Source: Propionibacteriaceae bacterium
GTDB taxonomy: Bacteria > Actinomycetota > Actinomycetes > Propionibacteriales > Propionibacteriaceae
Direction of reading: 5' to 3'
DNA: 64,000 nucleotides
NCBI GenBank assembly: GCA_031261455.1
Contig: JAISJP010000007.1
Span: 1 to 64,000 of the forward strand
The position numbers were made by a program, and so were the translations under genes. This document shows positions 21,304-30,520 of this stretch, piece by piece (the first letter of the stretch is position 1; each line of letters starts with the position of its first letter). Under the pieces are notes generated by a model that did no database searches, was not told the DNA's origin, and worked only from the letters and a program-made list of their open reading frames with translations.

Positions 21304-22654
21304 GACGACCACGGAGACGTGGTTAGAGCGTCACCGTCAGGCTTTGATGAACTACGTCCCGCTCATCGTCTTCTGGGCGCTCTCGCGCGCCACCATGTAT
21401 TGGCTCTGGTCCGCTCGCTGCCAGTACATCATCAACGACGTGCTCTACTACCATTACTCGCTGAGCGGGCCAGATGCCCAGACGCTCACAGAGTACCCCA
21501 CCCCAATTCTGTGGCTGCTGCGGGCGTTCGACTTCCTAGCCTCTGGCAATAATCTGGTCTTTCAAGGCTTGTTGATCGGGTTTGTAGCGCTGCTTGACGC
21601 TGGCGGAGTTTTGTTGCTGGCTCGGCTCGTCTCGCTTCGCGCTGGCTGGTACTGGTGTGCGTACCTGGCGCTCGTGGGTCCGTTGATCTGGTTCCGACTC
21701 GACCTGATCCCGGCTTTCTTCGTGATGTTAACGCTCGTGTGCGCGACCACAGGGCGCGACGTTGGCGCGGGAGTGGCGTTGGCCTTGGCCGCAGCCTCCA
21801 AGTTTTGGCCCGCCATCCTGATCGGAGCGCTCCTCGGCGTAGGCAAACGTTTCAACAAGCGTCTGCTCGGGTTTGCGATCACCGGAGGCGTCATCGGAGG
21901 CGTCTCACTGCTGTTCAATGGCTGGGATAGGTCGCTATCTCCACTGACATGGCAATCTGAACGGGGGCTCCAGATCGAGTCTGTACTGGCGACACGCCCG
22001 ATGTATCTGCATGCCGTGCCAGATCAGGGATACAAGGTGATCTACTCCCAATTCAACGCCTTCGAGGTTGTTGGACCGGACGTGGAGATGTGGCTGCGGG
22101 GTGCCGATGTGGCGTTCGTCGTGGCTATTCTGGTGTCAATCTGGTTGAGTGCCGCACTGTTTGCAAGACGTTGGCAGGCCCGTGCCTGGTTGAACTCGCC
22201 GGTTGCGCAGACCGCAGACAGTGTCCCAAACAATGACGATACTGACGCGACTGGCACAACGTCTAGGGTCAGTTGGCACTACAGCGACTTCGCAGAGTCT
22301 TGCGTGATGCTCGCCATCATCGCCCTGCTCATCGTGGGCAACAAGACCTACAGCCCCCAGTACATGATGTGGCTTGCTGGACCGGCGGCGATGCTTGTCG
22401 GCAAGGCTAGCGACATTTTCGAATGGGTAACCGCCGCGATCCTCGGAGCGTCTTGCCTAGTGGCAGCATTGTTAACGACGCTCGTTTATCCATTCCACTA
22501 TCTTGGCTTGATCTTCAGCGACCAAGGCACCATGGAAGACGCAGTTCGACTGGTGGCACGCAACCTGCTGATGCTGCTCATCGCCTTGACCGCTGCCGTG
22601 TTGGCTGGGTGGTCTGCCTGGCGCGTTGGTAATGCCGCGCGCGAAGATGACTAG
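21296..22654 (+). CDS. Second GT-C/GT87-like membrane glycosyltransferase (tandem paralog)
   Basis: Parallel motifs: TEYPTPILWLLRAFDFL, AAASKFWPAILIGALL, LLFNGWDRSLSPLTWQSERGLQIESV, VGNKTYSPQYMMWLAGPAA. Confidence 0.75.
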   Translation: MPETTTETWLERHRQALMNYVPLIVFWALSRATMYWLWSARCQYIINDVLYYHYSLSGPDAQTLTEYPTPILWLLRAFDFLASGNNLVFQGLLIGFVALLDAGGVLLLARLVSLRAGWYWCAYLALVGPLIWFRLDLIPAFFVMLTLVCATTGRDVGAGVALALAAASKFWPAILIGALLGVGKRFNKRLLGFAITGGVIGGVSLLFNGWDRSLSPLTWQSERGLQIESVLATRPMYLHAVPDQGYKVIYSQFNAFEVVGPDVEMWLRGADVAFVVAILVSIWLSAALFARRWQARAWLNSPVAQTADSVPNNDDTDATGTTSRVSWHYSDFAESCVMLAIIALLIVGNKTYSPQYMMWLAGPAAMLVGKASDIFEWVTAAILGASCLVAALLTTLVYPFHYLGLIFSDQGTMEDAVRLVARNLLMLLIALTAAVLAGWSAWRVGNAAREDD

Positions 22655-22724
22655 GATTAGTGGTAACTGTCATCCATCACCCGCACGTACTGCGCTGACG
22701 AAGGCCGTCCGCGCAAAGACAGAA

Positions 22725-25700
22725 ATGAGCGAATTGCACATGACTGACTCGTTGGTCCCCGGTTTCGGCGACAACTCTTGGCTAGTTTCCGTAATGCAAG
22801 AGCGTTTTGCTGCTGACCCCAACTCGGTCGCCCCTGAATGGCGGGACTTCTTTGCCACCAATCCGCCGAGTGACAGCGCCGAGCCCGCCCCCGAGCCGCC
22901 TCCTGCTGTTGAGCCGCTCGCTGGCCCCGCCACCAGCACACCTGCCGCTCAGCGGGCAGAGTTGGTCGAAGCCGCGCCTGCCACGGTCACGCCCGAAACC
23001 GCGCCACCAGTGATCGCCACGGTCGAACCGCGTGAAGAGCGCACTGAGGCCCCATCAACTCCCGGCGACGCCAGCGGCTTGGGTGCCGACATCCCGGACC
23101 CGCGCGTGGTTCCGGATGCGCAAGACGCCACTCCGACGCACATCAAGCTTCGCGGCGTTGCCCTCAAGACCGCCCAGAACATGGACGCCTCCCTGGTGGT
23201 GCCCACCGCTACGTCGTTCCGCGAGGTGCCAATGAAGTTGGCAATCGACCAGCGGGGCACCATAAACAACTTCCTGCGTCGCAGCCGTGGCGGAAAGCTG
23301 TCCTTCACGCACCTGATCGCCTATGCCATGGTTCAGGCAATCAAGGACGTTCCGGAGATGAACACCACCTACTCCGCTGACGGCAGCGCACCCTCGATGG
23401 TCCGGCATAACTCCATCAACGTTGGCATCGCCATCGACTCCAACGCCAAAGACGGCACCCGGCAACTGCTGGTGCCGGTGATCAAGGGTTGCGAACGGCT
23501 CAACTTTGCCCAGTTCTTCTCCGCCTATGAGGACATTGTTGAGCGTACGCACAACCAGACGCTCACCGTCGATGACTACGCCGGAGCCACGTGCAGCATC
23601 ACCAACCCTGGTGGCATAGGCACCAACGCCTCCCGTCCGCGCTTGATGCCGGGGCAAGCGTTCATCTTGGGCGTCGGGGCGATCACCTACCCCGCCCCGT
23701 TCCAAGGTGCCAGCGCGCAGACGCTAGCCGAGATGGGTATCTCCAAGGTGACCACACTCACGTCCACCTACGATCACCGTGTGATTCAGGGTGCCCAGTC
23801 CGGCGAGTTCTTGGCCCGCATCCACGAACTGCTGCTCGGCGAGGACGGGTTCTACGACGAGGTGTTCGAGAGCCTGCGTGTGCCATACCCGCCCCTGCGT
23901 TGGGACATCGACATCACCCCAGTGAGCACCGACGTTGACAAGCAGGCCCGCGTGTACGGCCTCATTGAGTCCTACCGGCAGTTTGGCCACTTGATGGCCG
24001 ACACCGACCCGCTGGAGTATCGCCAGCGCACCCACCCCGACCTTGAGTTGGCGTCGCACGGACTGAGTCTGTGGGACCTTGACCGCAGTTTCCCGGTCTG
24101 GTCGCTCGGTGAGATCAAGCAACAGTCGCTCACGTTGCGTGAGATCGTGGACCGCCTGCGCGACTCGTACTGTCACACGTTGGGCGTGGAGTACATGCAC
24201 ATTCAGGACCCGGAGCAGCGCCGCTGGTGGCAGGACCGTCTTGAAGGGGCGCACACCCCGCGTCCGGGCGTCGAACAACTGCGCATCCTTGACGAACTGA
24301 GCGAGGCAGAGGTTTTTGAGACCTTCTTGCAGACAAAGTATGTTGGCCAGACGCGGTTCTCGCTGGAGGGGGCCGAATCCGCGATTGTGGCGCTCTCCGA
24401 GATTTGTGAATGCGCCGCCGACGAGGGGTTGGTTGAGGTTTGTATCGGCATGCCCCACCGCGGGCGTCTCAACGTACTCACCAACATCGCAGGCAAGGCG
24501 TACTCGCAGGTGTTCCGCGAGTTCGACAACCGCGCCCCCAACATTGAGGACATCTCCGGCGACGTCAAGTACCACCTTGGCGCGGAGGGCAGCTACCAAA
24601 CCCCTGCTGGCAACACCATTCGGGTTTCTGTGGCAGCCAACCCCAGCCATCTGGAGGCCGTCGATCCGGTGCTGGAGGGCATTGCGCGTGCCAAGAGCGA
24701 TCGCACCGGCGATCCAGTGGCGCACACGGTACTGCCTGTACTGATGCACGGCGACGCCGCGTTCGCAGGTCAGGGCATCGTCTATGAAACGTTACAAATG
24801 AGCCAACTGCGCGCCTACCGCAACGGCGGCACCATCCATATCGTCGTCAACAATCAGGTTGGCTTCACCACCGGGCCGATGGAAGGCCGCTCTTCGGTGT
24901 ACTGCACCGACGTTGCCAAGACCGTGCAGGCACCCGTGTTGCACGTCAACGGTGATGACCCAGACGCGTGCTCGCGGGCGTCCCAACTGGCGTTTGACTA
25001 CCGTCAGGCCTTCAAGAAGGACGTAGTCATCGACCTGATCTGCTACCGTCGTCGCGGTCACAACGAGGGTGATGACCCCAGCTTCACGCAGCCACAGATG
25101 TACGACCTGATCGAACAGAAGCGCCCGGTGCGTGAACTGTTCGCCGAAGCCCTTGTTGGGCGTGGCGACATCACGTCCGAGGACGCGGATGCAGCCGTCG
25201 CTCGGTTCCGCGCGCGTCTGGACCAAGTGTTCTCTGAGGTGCGCAACCCCGATACCGCTCAGCACGACACAGATGAGTATCGCATCGCGCCGCGCTACCC
25301 CACCAAACAGCGCGCCAAGGCTGCCCCGGCGATCACCCGCGAGATGATGGACACCATCGCGTCCGTGTACGAAAACTTGCCCAGCAACTTCCAGGTGCAC
25401 CCCAAGGTGGCACCACAGTTGGCGCGGCGCGTCGAGGCTATCCGCAAAGGCCCCATTGACTGGGCCACCGCAGAACTGCTGGCGTTCGGCTCGCTGCTGC
25501 TGGAGAAGCACCAGGTGCGCCTCGTCGGCCAGGACAGCCGCCGAGGCACCTACTCGCAGCGCTTTGGTGCCGTCGTGGATCGCAGCACCAATGAGGCGTG
25601 GGTGCCGTTGAAGCACCTGTCCAACGATCAGGCCCCCTTCGACATCTACGACTCGATCCTCAACGAGTATGCGGCGATGGGATTCGAGTACGGCTACTCG

Positions 25701-26495
25701 GTGGCCGCCCCCGACGCGTTGGTGTGCTGGGAAGGCCAGTACGGCGACTTCTCCAACGGTGCGCAGACCATCATCGACGAGTTCGTGGTATCCGGACATA
25801 CCAAGTGGGCGCAACAGTCCGGCGTCACCATCCTGCTGCCACACGGCTATGAGGGCCAGGGGCCAGACCACTCGTCCGCTAGGCTGGAACGCTGGTTGCA
25901 GATGGCTCACGACGAGAACATTGGCGTGGCCCAGCCTTCTACCCCGGCGTCGTACTTCCACCTGTTGCGCACACACGCCCTGGTGACGTGGCACCACCCG
26001 ATTGTGGTAGCCACGCCCAAGTCGATGCTCCGCCACAAGATGGCAACCAGCATGCCCGACGAGTTCATCGCCGGCGCTTGGCGTCCCGCGCTGCCCGACG
26101 ACTCCATCACCGACGCGTCCGGCGTCGAGCGCATTCTGCTGTGTTCTGGCAAGATTCGTTGGGACTTGGTGGCCGAGCGGGAGCGTCGCGGGCTGAACGG
26201 CAAGGTAGCGATCATCTCGCTGGAGCGTCTGTTCCCGCTACCCGACGAGGGACTTGCAAAGACCTTGGCGCGGTTCCCGCACGTCACCGACGTTCGTTGG
26301 GTGCAGGACGAGCCGGAGAACCAAGGCGGCTGGCACTTCTTGGAGCGCAACCTGCCACCGGCCATGGAGCAGTGGCTCGCCCGTCCCTTCACCTTCGACT
26401 GCGTGGCACGCGAGGCATCCGAAGTGCCCTCCGTCGGGTCCAAAGCGGTCCACACCCTGCAGCAAGACAGATTGATGCAGGCCGCCCTCGGCTAG
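22725..26495 (+). CDS. kgd: Multifunctional 2-oxoglutarate decarboxylase/dehydrogenase E1 with fused E2 acyltransferase domain
   Basis: N-terminal VPGFGDNSWLVSVMQERFAADPNSVAPEWRDFF, E2-type domain (TFAHL...TLTSTYDHRVIQGAQSGEF), E1 domain (IGMPHRGRLNVLTNI, YRRRGHNEGDDPSFTQPQMY). Confidence 0.95.
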   Translation: MSELHMTDSLVPGFGDNSWLVSVMQERFAADPNSVAPEWRDFFATNPPSDSAEPAPEPPPAVEPLAGPATSTPAAQRAELVEAAPATVTPETAPPVIATVEPREERTEAPSTPGDASGLGADIPDPRVVPDAQDATPTHIKLRGVALKTAQNMDASLVVPTATSFREVPMKLAIDQRGTINNFLRRSRGGKLSFTHLIAYAMVQAIKDVPEMNTTYSADGSAPSMVRHNSINVGIAIDSNAKDGTRQLLVPVIKGCERLNFAQFFSAYEDIVERTHNQTLTVDDYAGATCSITNPGGIGTNASRPRLMPGQAFILGVGAITYPAPFQGASAQTLAEMGISKVTTLTSTYDHRVIQGAQSGEFLARIHELLLGEDGFYDEVFESLRVPYPPLRWDIDITPVSTDVDKQARVYGLIESYRQFGHLMADTDPLEYRQRTHPDLELASHGLSLWDLDRSFPVWSLGEIKQQSLTLREIVDRLRDSYCHTLGVEYMHIQDPEQRRWWQDRLEGAHTPRPGVEQLRILDELSEAEVFETFLQTKYVGQTRFSLEGAESAIVALSEICECAADEGLVEVCIGMPHRGRLNVLTNIAGKAYSQVFREFDNRAPNIEDISGDVKYHLGAEGSYQTPAGNTIRVSVAANPSHLEAVDPVLEGIARAKSDRTGDPVAHTVLPVLMHGDAAFAGQGIVYETLQMSQLRAYRNGGTIHIVVNNQVGFTTGPMEGRSSVYCTDVAKTVQAPVLHVNGDDPDACSRASQLAFDYRQAFKKDVVIDLICYRRRGHNEGDDPSFTQPQMYDLIEQKRPVRELFAEALVGRGDITSEDADAAVARFRARLDQVFSEVRNPDTAQHDTDEYRIAPRYPTKQRAKAAPAITREMMDTIASVYENLPSNFQVHPKVAPQLARRVEAIRKGPIDWATAELLAFGSLLLEKHQVRLVGQDSRRGTYSQRFGAVVDRSTNEAWVPLKHLSNDQAPFDIYDSILNEYAAMGFEYGYSVAAPDALVCWEGQYGDFSNGAQTIIDEFVVSGHTKWAQQSGVTILLPHGYEGQGPDHSSARLERWLQMAHDENIGVAQPSTPASYFHLLRTHALVTWHHPIVVATPKSMLRHKMATSMPDEFIAGAWRPALPDDSITDASGVERILLCSGKIRWDLVAERERRGLNGKVAIISLERLFPLPDEGLAKTLARFPHVTDVRWVQDEPENQGGWHFLERNLPPAMEQWLARPFTFDCVAREASEVPSVGSKAVHTLQQDRLMQAALG

Positions 26496-26546
26496 TCGCG
26501 CAACTGACACTCCTAACTCTCGTAAGTCTTGCGCACGCACGCTCCC

Positions 26547-26575
26547 GTCGTCCTGCGCGCAGTCACAGTATCCAT
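26547..26575 (-). repeat. Dispersed repeat copy 2 (ATGGATACTGTGACTGCGCGCAGGACGAC on minus strand)
   Basis: Matches copy 1 over 29 nt with few mismatches. Confidence 0.7.
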
Positions 26576-26767
26576 TCTGGTTGAGACGACACCTGAAACT
26601 GGCCACAAATGCCAACCATTTGGTCTATCGACGTCCACTATTTGTCGCCTCGGAGCGTATTGCGCGTGTCAACCTTTTGGGGGTCTTGACTGGCATGGCA
26701 CAATAGTTATGAAGAGCGTTTTGCTTTTCACTTAGTTTTGGCTTCCCTAGAACAGGATCGATACGCA

Positions 26768-27016
26768 ATGGATTGGCGCCATAAAGCAGCTTGCCTCTCG
26801 GAGAACCCCGAGCTCTTCTTCCCCGTAGGCAACACTGGCCCCGCCTTGCAACAGATCGAAGAGGCCAAGCGGGTCTGCACCCGCTGTGAAGTGCGCGACG
26901 AGTGTCTCCAGTGGGCTATCGAAAACGGCCAAGACCACGGCGTCTGGGGCGGCATGAGTGACGACGAGCGTCGTTCCATGCGTCGCCGCAACCGCACCCG
27001 CCAGCGCATGTACTAA
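26768..27016 (+). CDS. WhiB-family Fe-S transcriptional regulator (WhiB1-like)
   Basis: MDWRHKAACLSENPELFFPVG...AKRVCTRCEVRDECLQWAIENGQDHGVWGGMSDDERRSMRR; Cys-x..CxxC-x5-C and GVWGG. Confidence 0.95.
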   Translation: MDWRHKAACLSENPELFFPVGNTGPALQQIEEAKRVCTRCEVRDECLQWAIENGQDHGVWGGMSDDERRSMRRRNRTRQRMY

Positions 27017-27030
27017 GCGCCAAACGCCTC

Positions 27031-28476
27031 CTAGTTGGCCGCAAACTCAAGCGAGATTGTCGCTGTGGTGCCGCCGACTTCTGGGTCACTAAATAGCGCG
27101 AACGTGCCGCCTAGGTCGGAGATTAGAGTTCCGACAATCGAGAGGCCTAGAGACTTGGTGGGGTCAACGGCAAAGTTGGGGGGCAGGGGTTCGCCGTCGT
27201 TCCACACCGTCACGTCTAGACGGTTGGCGTCGCGAGCGGCGCTCACTTCTACGCGTCCGGAGTTGTAGCCCAGGCCGTGCTCGACCGCGTTTTGGCACAG
27301 TTCGGTGATTGCAAGGGAGAGCGCCGTAGCGGCGTCAGCGGGGATCAGCCCGAAGCTGCCTTTGCGGAACGCGTTGACGGTGCCGGTGATGCCAGCCAGG
27401 TCACCAACCATCAGCAGCAGTTGGTCAACGACCACGTCAAAAGCGACCATCTCGTCGTAGGAGTGCGACAGGATTTCGTGGACCACTGCAATAGATTGGA
27501 CCCGAGAAACCGCCTCTTTGAGGGCGTCTCGGGCCTCGGCGGAGTCCATGCGTCGAGCCTGGAGGCGCAGTAGCGACGCCACTGTTTGCAGGTTGTTCTT
27601 GACGCGGTGATGCACCTCGCGGATGGTGGCGTCCTTGGTGACCAGTTGCCGCTCGCGCTCGCGGATGGCCGTCGAGTCCACCGACAGCACCATCTCGCCC
27701 ACCCGCTGACCGACAAGTCGCAGAGGTATGACACGCAGACGGATGCTGGTGGTCGCCACCTCCACATCCAACTCGACAGTGCGGCGGCCAAACTCGTCAA
27801 CCGGGCCTTGGCCCAGCACGCTGATGCTCGCCAACGATGTGACCAACTGCCGCAAATTCTGTCCCTCAAGGTTGCCCGAGAGCCCGAGACGACGGAACGA
27901 ACTGACCGCGTTGGGGGACGCGAACAGCACGATGCCATCGTTGTCGATACGGGAAAACCCGTCACCGATTCTGGGGCTGGCCAGCGGCGTACCAGGCGGG
28001 TCGATGGGGTACTCCCCGCGCCACGCCATGTCGATGAGAGCGTTGCCCGCGTCAAGATAGTTGTCTTCCAGTGCACCCAGCTTCAGCGATTGCAGGCTCG
28101 ACACGCGGCGCTCCAGCACCGCCACGGCGCATCCGGAGCGCATCAGCGGGATGGCTTGCCGGATGCCCAAGTCAACGGGAGGTTGCGGATCGTCCAACAA
28201 CAAGCCCGTAGCGAACGCCTGTTGCACCAGTTGGAGCGTTGCCCCTTCGGCGTCGCTGCCTGTGATGTCGTCGGCCAGCGACGTGGGGCCCGTGTTGGGT
28301 CGTCGTTGCGCCACCGCCCAGAATGCCCCCGGTTCTCGTGTGGCAACCCACAACACCAAGTCGGAGAAGGCGGTATCCGCCAGCACATGCCACTCCCGCA
28401 CCAGAGATATCAGCCAGCGCTGGTCCTCCACGTCCAAGTTGGAGCGCTCTTCCAGCGCGGTCGCCATTGGGATCAT
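27031..28476 (-). CDS. pdtaS: PdtaS-like sensor histidine kinase (HisKA_2 type)
   Basis: VHHRVKNNLQTVASLLRLQARR, AITELCQNAVEHGL, GLSIVGTLISDLGGTF. Confidence 0.88.
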   Translation of the reverse strand: MIPMATALEERSNLDVEDQRWLISLVREWHVLADTAFSDLVLWVATREPGAFWAVAQRRPNTGPTSLADDITGSDAEGATLQLVQQAFATGLLLDDPQPPVDLGIRQAIPLMRSGCAVAVLERRVSSLQSLKLGALEDNYLDAGNALIDMAWRGEYPIDPPGTPLASPRIGDGFSRIDNDGIVLFASPNAVSSFRRLGLSGNLEGQNLRQLVTSLASISVLGQGPVDEFGRRTVELDVEVATTSIRLRVIPLRLVGQRVGEMVLSVDSTAIRERERQLVTKDATIREVHHRVKNNLQTVASLLRLQARRMDSAEARDALKEAVSRVQSIAVVHEILSHSYDEMVAFDVVVDQLLLMVGDLAGITGTVNAFRKGSFGLIPADAATALSLAITELCQNAVEHGLGYNSGRVEVSAARDANRLDVTVWNDGEPLPPNFAVDPTKSLGLSIVGTLISDLGGTFALFSDPEVGGTTATISLEFAAN

Positions 28477-28611
28477 GCGCCCAACTCTACCCATGGTTGG
28501 GTCTTACTCGTGCCCGCCAAATGCTCCTTCGCGATGCTGGTTGGCGTAAATGGGTGTTTAGATGGCACAATGGGACGTTGACGAAAATCAGACAAGCTTG
28601 GAGGTTTTGAC

Positions 28612-28686
28612 ATGGGTAAGGGTGGCCGCAAGCGTCGCGCACGCCGCAAGAATGCTGCCAACCACGGCAAGCGTCCAAACGCATAA
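28612..28686 (+). CDS. 24-aa actinobacterial ribosomal protein bL37 homolog
   Basis: MGKGGRKRRARRKNAANHGKRPNA with GGAGG RBS; ends in the ANHGKRPN pattern known from mycobacterial bL37. Below the ORF-track length cutoff. Confidence 0.8.
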   Translation: MGKGGRKRRARRKNAANHGKRPNA

Positions 28687-28719
28687 GTGGTTCTAGCACA
28701 TCTGTCTTGCTTTGAAATG

Positions 28720-28756
28720 GACGATGGCCCCGTGAGTTATTCGCGGGGCCATCGTC
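28720..28756 (+). terminator. Rho-independent terminator after bL37 gene
   Basis: Perfect 13-bp stem GACGATGGCCCCG / CGGGGCCATCGTC, followed by TATTTGTG. Confidence 0.85.
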
Positions 28757-28927
28757 TATTTGTGCATCCATTGGCGTGGGTAAGCACCGGCGTCCAGCCA
28801 GTGCGGGCCGTCTAGCATGCGCCAGTAGACCTGAGATCCTCGGTTTCTAGTGAGACACCACCTCTGGGACAGCGCCCTCTCCCAGCATTTCTCACGCAGG
28901 ACACCGCTGGGACAGCACACGTGTCTC

Positions 28928-29248
28928 TTAGGGCAGGGTGACATGGAGCGTCGTCAGGCGCGCTCTCAGCGTCTCAGAACAGCACTCCGGGTGGGCAGCG
29001 CAACGCTTAATCATGGACGTAATCAACTCTTCGACATGGAAATTGTCTAGACACGTCTCGCAGGCCATAAGGTGCTCGCGAATCTCGTCAGCAAGCGACA
29101 AGTCCAGTTCGCCACGCAGGAAAGCCTGCACGTTGACTATGGCGTCAGCACAGCGGACAGTGTCGTCATGTGTGCTGTCATCACTGACAGACGGCACTGA
29201 TGCATCCAACACGGTCTCGGCGTCCTGGTGTGTGACTGACTCGCTCAT
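28928..29248 (-). CDS. rsrA: RsrA/RshA-like zinc-binding anti-sigma factor
   Basis: [29 protein letters not shown]: HxxxCxxC; ATGA overlap with the sigma gene. Confidence 0.85.
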   Translation of the reverse strand: MSESVTHQDAETVLDASVPSVSDDSTHDDTVRCADAIVNVQAFLRGELDLSLADEIREHLMACETCLDNFHVEELITSMIKRCAAHPECCSETLRARLTTLHVTLP

Positions 29249-29841
29249 CGGTTCACCCCGATCCCCAACTCTGCGGCGTACTCCCCCAGTTTGGCGCGAA
29301 GCTGCGCCCGGGCGCGATTTAGGCGCGACATCACGGTGCCAATCGGCGTGTCCATTATCTCGGCGATCTCCTTGTATGAGAAGCCATCGACGTCCGACAG
29401 CATGACTACCTCGCGAAACTCTGGGCTCAGGGACTCCAATGCGCGCGTCACCACGGCGTCTGGCATGTTTGCCAGCACCTCAGCCTCCGCAGAGATCAGA
29501 CCGGACGAGTCGTGCGACGCGGCCGCCGCCAACTGCCAGTCCTCTACGTCCTCTCCCCCCGCGATCTGGGGACGACGCTGCGCCTTGCGGTACGAGTTGA
29601 TGTAGGTGTTGGTGAGGATGCGGTAGAGCCAGGCCTTCAAGTTGGTGCCCGGCTTGAACTGGGCGAACGACGCAAATGCCTTAGCGTAGGTGTCTTGGAC
29701 CACATCCTCGGCGTCGGCAGGGTTTCGTGTCATCCGCAGGGCAGCGCGGAAAAGCTGGTCAAGATAGCCCAGCGCGTCGCGCTCGAACCGAGCGGCACGT
29801 TCAGCGTCTGTCTCAGTGACAGGCACAACTACATCGTTCAT
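29245..29841 (-). CDS. sigH: ECF RNA polymerase sigma factor SigR/SigH-like (an in-frame extended start exists at 29958)
   Basis: [65 protein letters not shown]; region 4 [29 protein letters not shown]. Confidence 0.95.
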   Translation of the reverse strand: MNDVVVPVTETDAERAARFERDALGYLDQLFRAALRMTRNPADAEDVVQDTYAKAFASFAQFKPGTNLKAWLYRILTNTYINSYRKAQRRPQIAGGEDVEDWQLAAAASHDSSGLISAEAEVLANMPDAVVTRALESLSPEFREVVMLSDVDGFSYKEIAEIMDTPIGTVMSRLNRARAQLRAKLGEYAAELGIGVNR

Positions 29842-29967
29842 TGAGCAACAGCTTACCCTGCATCGGGCAGCCGTGGAAGCACAAAAACGATTATCTTTGG
29901 GGACGGCAAGGGTCGTCAGGTGCCTCAGGGAAGCGAGCGAAACACTGCAACAGGGCATGTAACACGC

Positions 29968-29993
29968 AACAATTCGCGGCGCGTTCCTATTCC
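29968..29993 (-). promoter_or_regulatory. Candidate autoregulatory sigmaR/SigH promoter (GGAAT-N18-GTT)
   Basis: Minus strand GGAAT AGGAACGCGCCGCGAATT GTT, exactly 18-nt spacer, upstream of sigH. Confidence 0.75.
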
Positions 29994-30043
29994 AGTCAGA
30001 CTGGTAGGCGCTCTTGGCACCGGCGACATGGGATAATGGATTT

Positions 30044-30520
30044 ATGATCCCATTCGCATTGCTATCCCGGGCCGCCTTCGCTAGCTACTTTCTTGCCGAG
30101 GGCTATCGTGCTTTCGTGAAGCCCAAGGAGCACCTCGATGAGGGTTCTGAACTGCTTGTCGGAGTGGCCGCAAAGGTGGCAGACGAAGTGCCGGAGAGCA
30201 TGAAGGACATGGTGCCTCAGGACCAAGAGTCGATCACGAGGTCGCTGGGAGCCGCAGAGTTGGCGTTGGGTCTTGCCTACACGCTCGGCGTTGCCCCACG
30301 GGTAGCGGCGGCGGCACTAGCCGGACTGACAGCAACGCAGACCGCGGCGTCTTTTAGCTCGATGAGAGTCAAAGACCTTGTCAACGGGGACAAGATGAAA
30401 GAAAATCTCGCGCGGCTGTCGGTGTTCGGCGCCTGCGTCGCGGCCTCAGTTGGCGGCGCGAAAGGCTCCCTGATCGGCAACATTGTTGGCGCTGCGACAT
30501 CCAAACCTGCCAGCGCATGA
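30044..30520 (+). CDS. DoxX-family membrane protein
   Basis: [34 protein letters not shown]...[28 protein letters not shown]. Confidence 0.7.
   Translation: MIPFALLSRAAFASYFLAEGYRAFVKPKEHLDEGSELLVGVAAKVADEVPESMKDMVPQDQESITRSLGAAELALGLAYTLGVAPRVAAAALAGLTATQTAASFSSMRVKDLVNGDKMKENLARLSVFGACVAASVGGAKGSLIGNIVGAATSKPASA

Noticed and set aside
23724-26036. Long antisense ORFs (341 and 414 aa) opposite kgd
   Set aside because: Frame-shadow ORFs in high-GC sequence; His/Val/Arg-rich translations without domains.
27586-28581. 331-aa plus-strand ORF opposite the PdtaS-like kinase
   Set aside because: Antisense shadow; Gln/His/Arg-rich without motifs.
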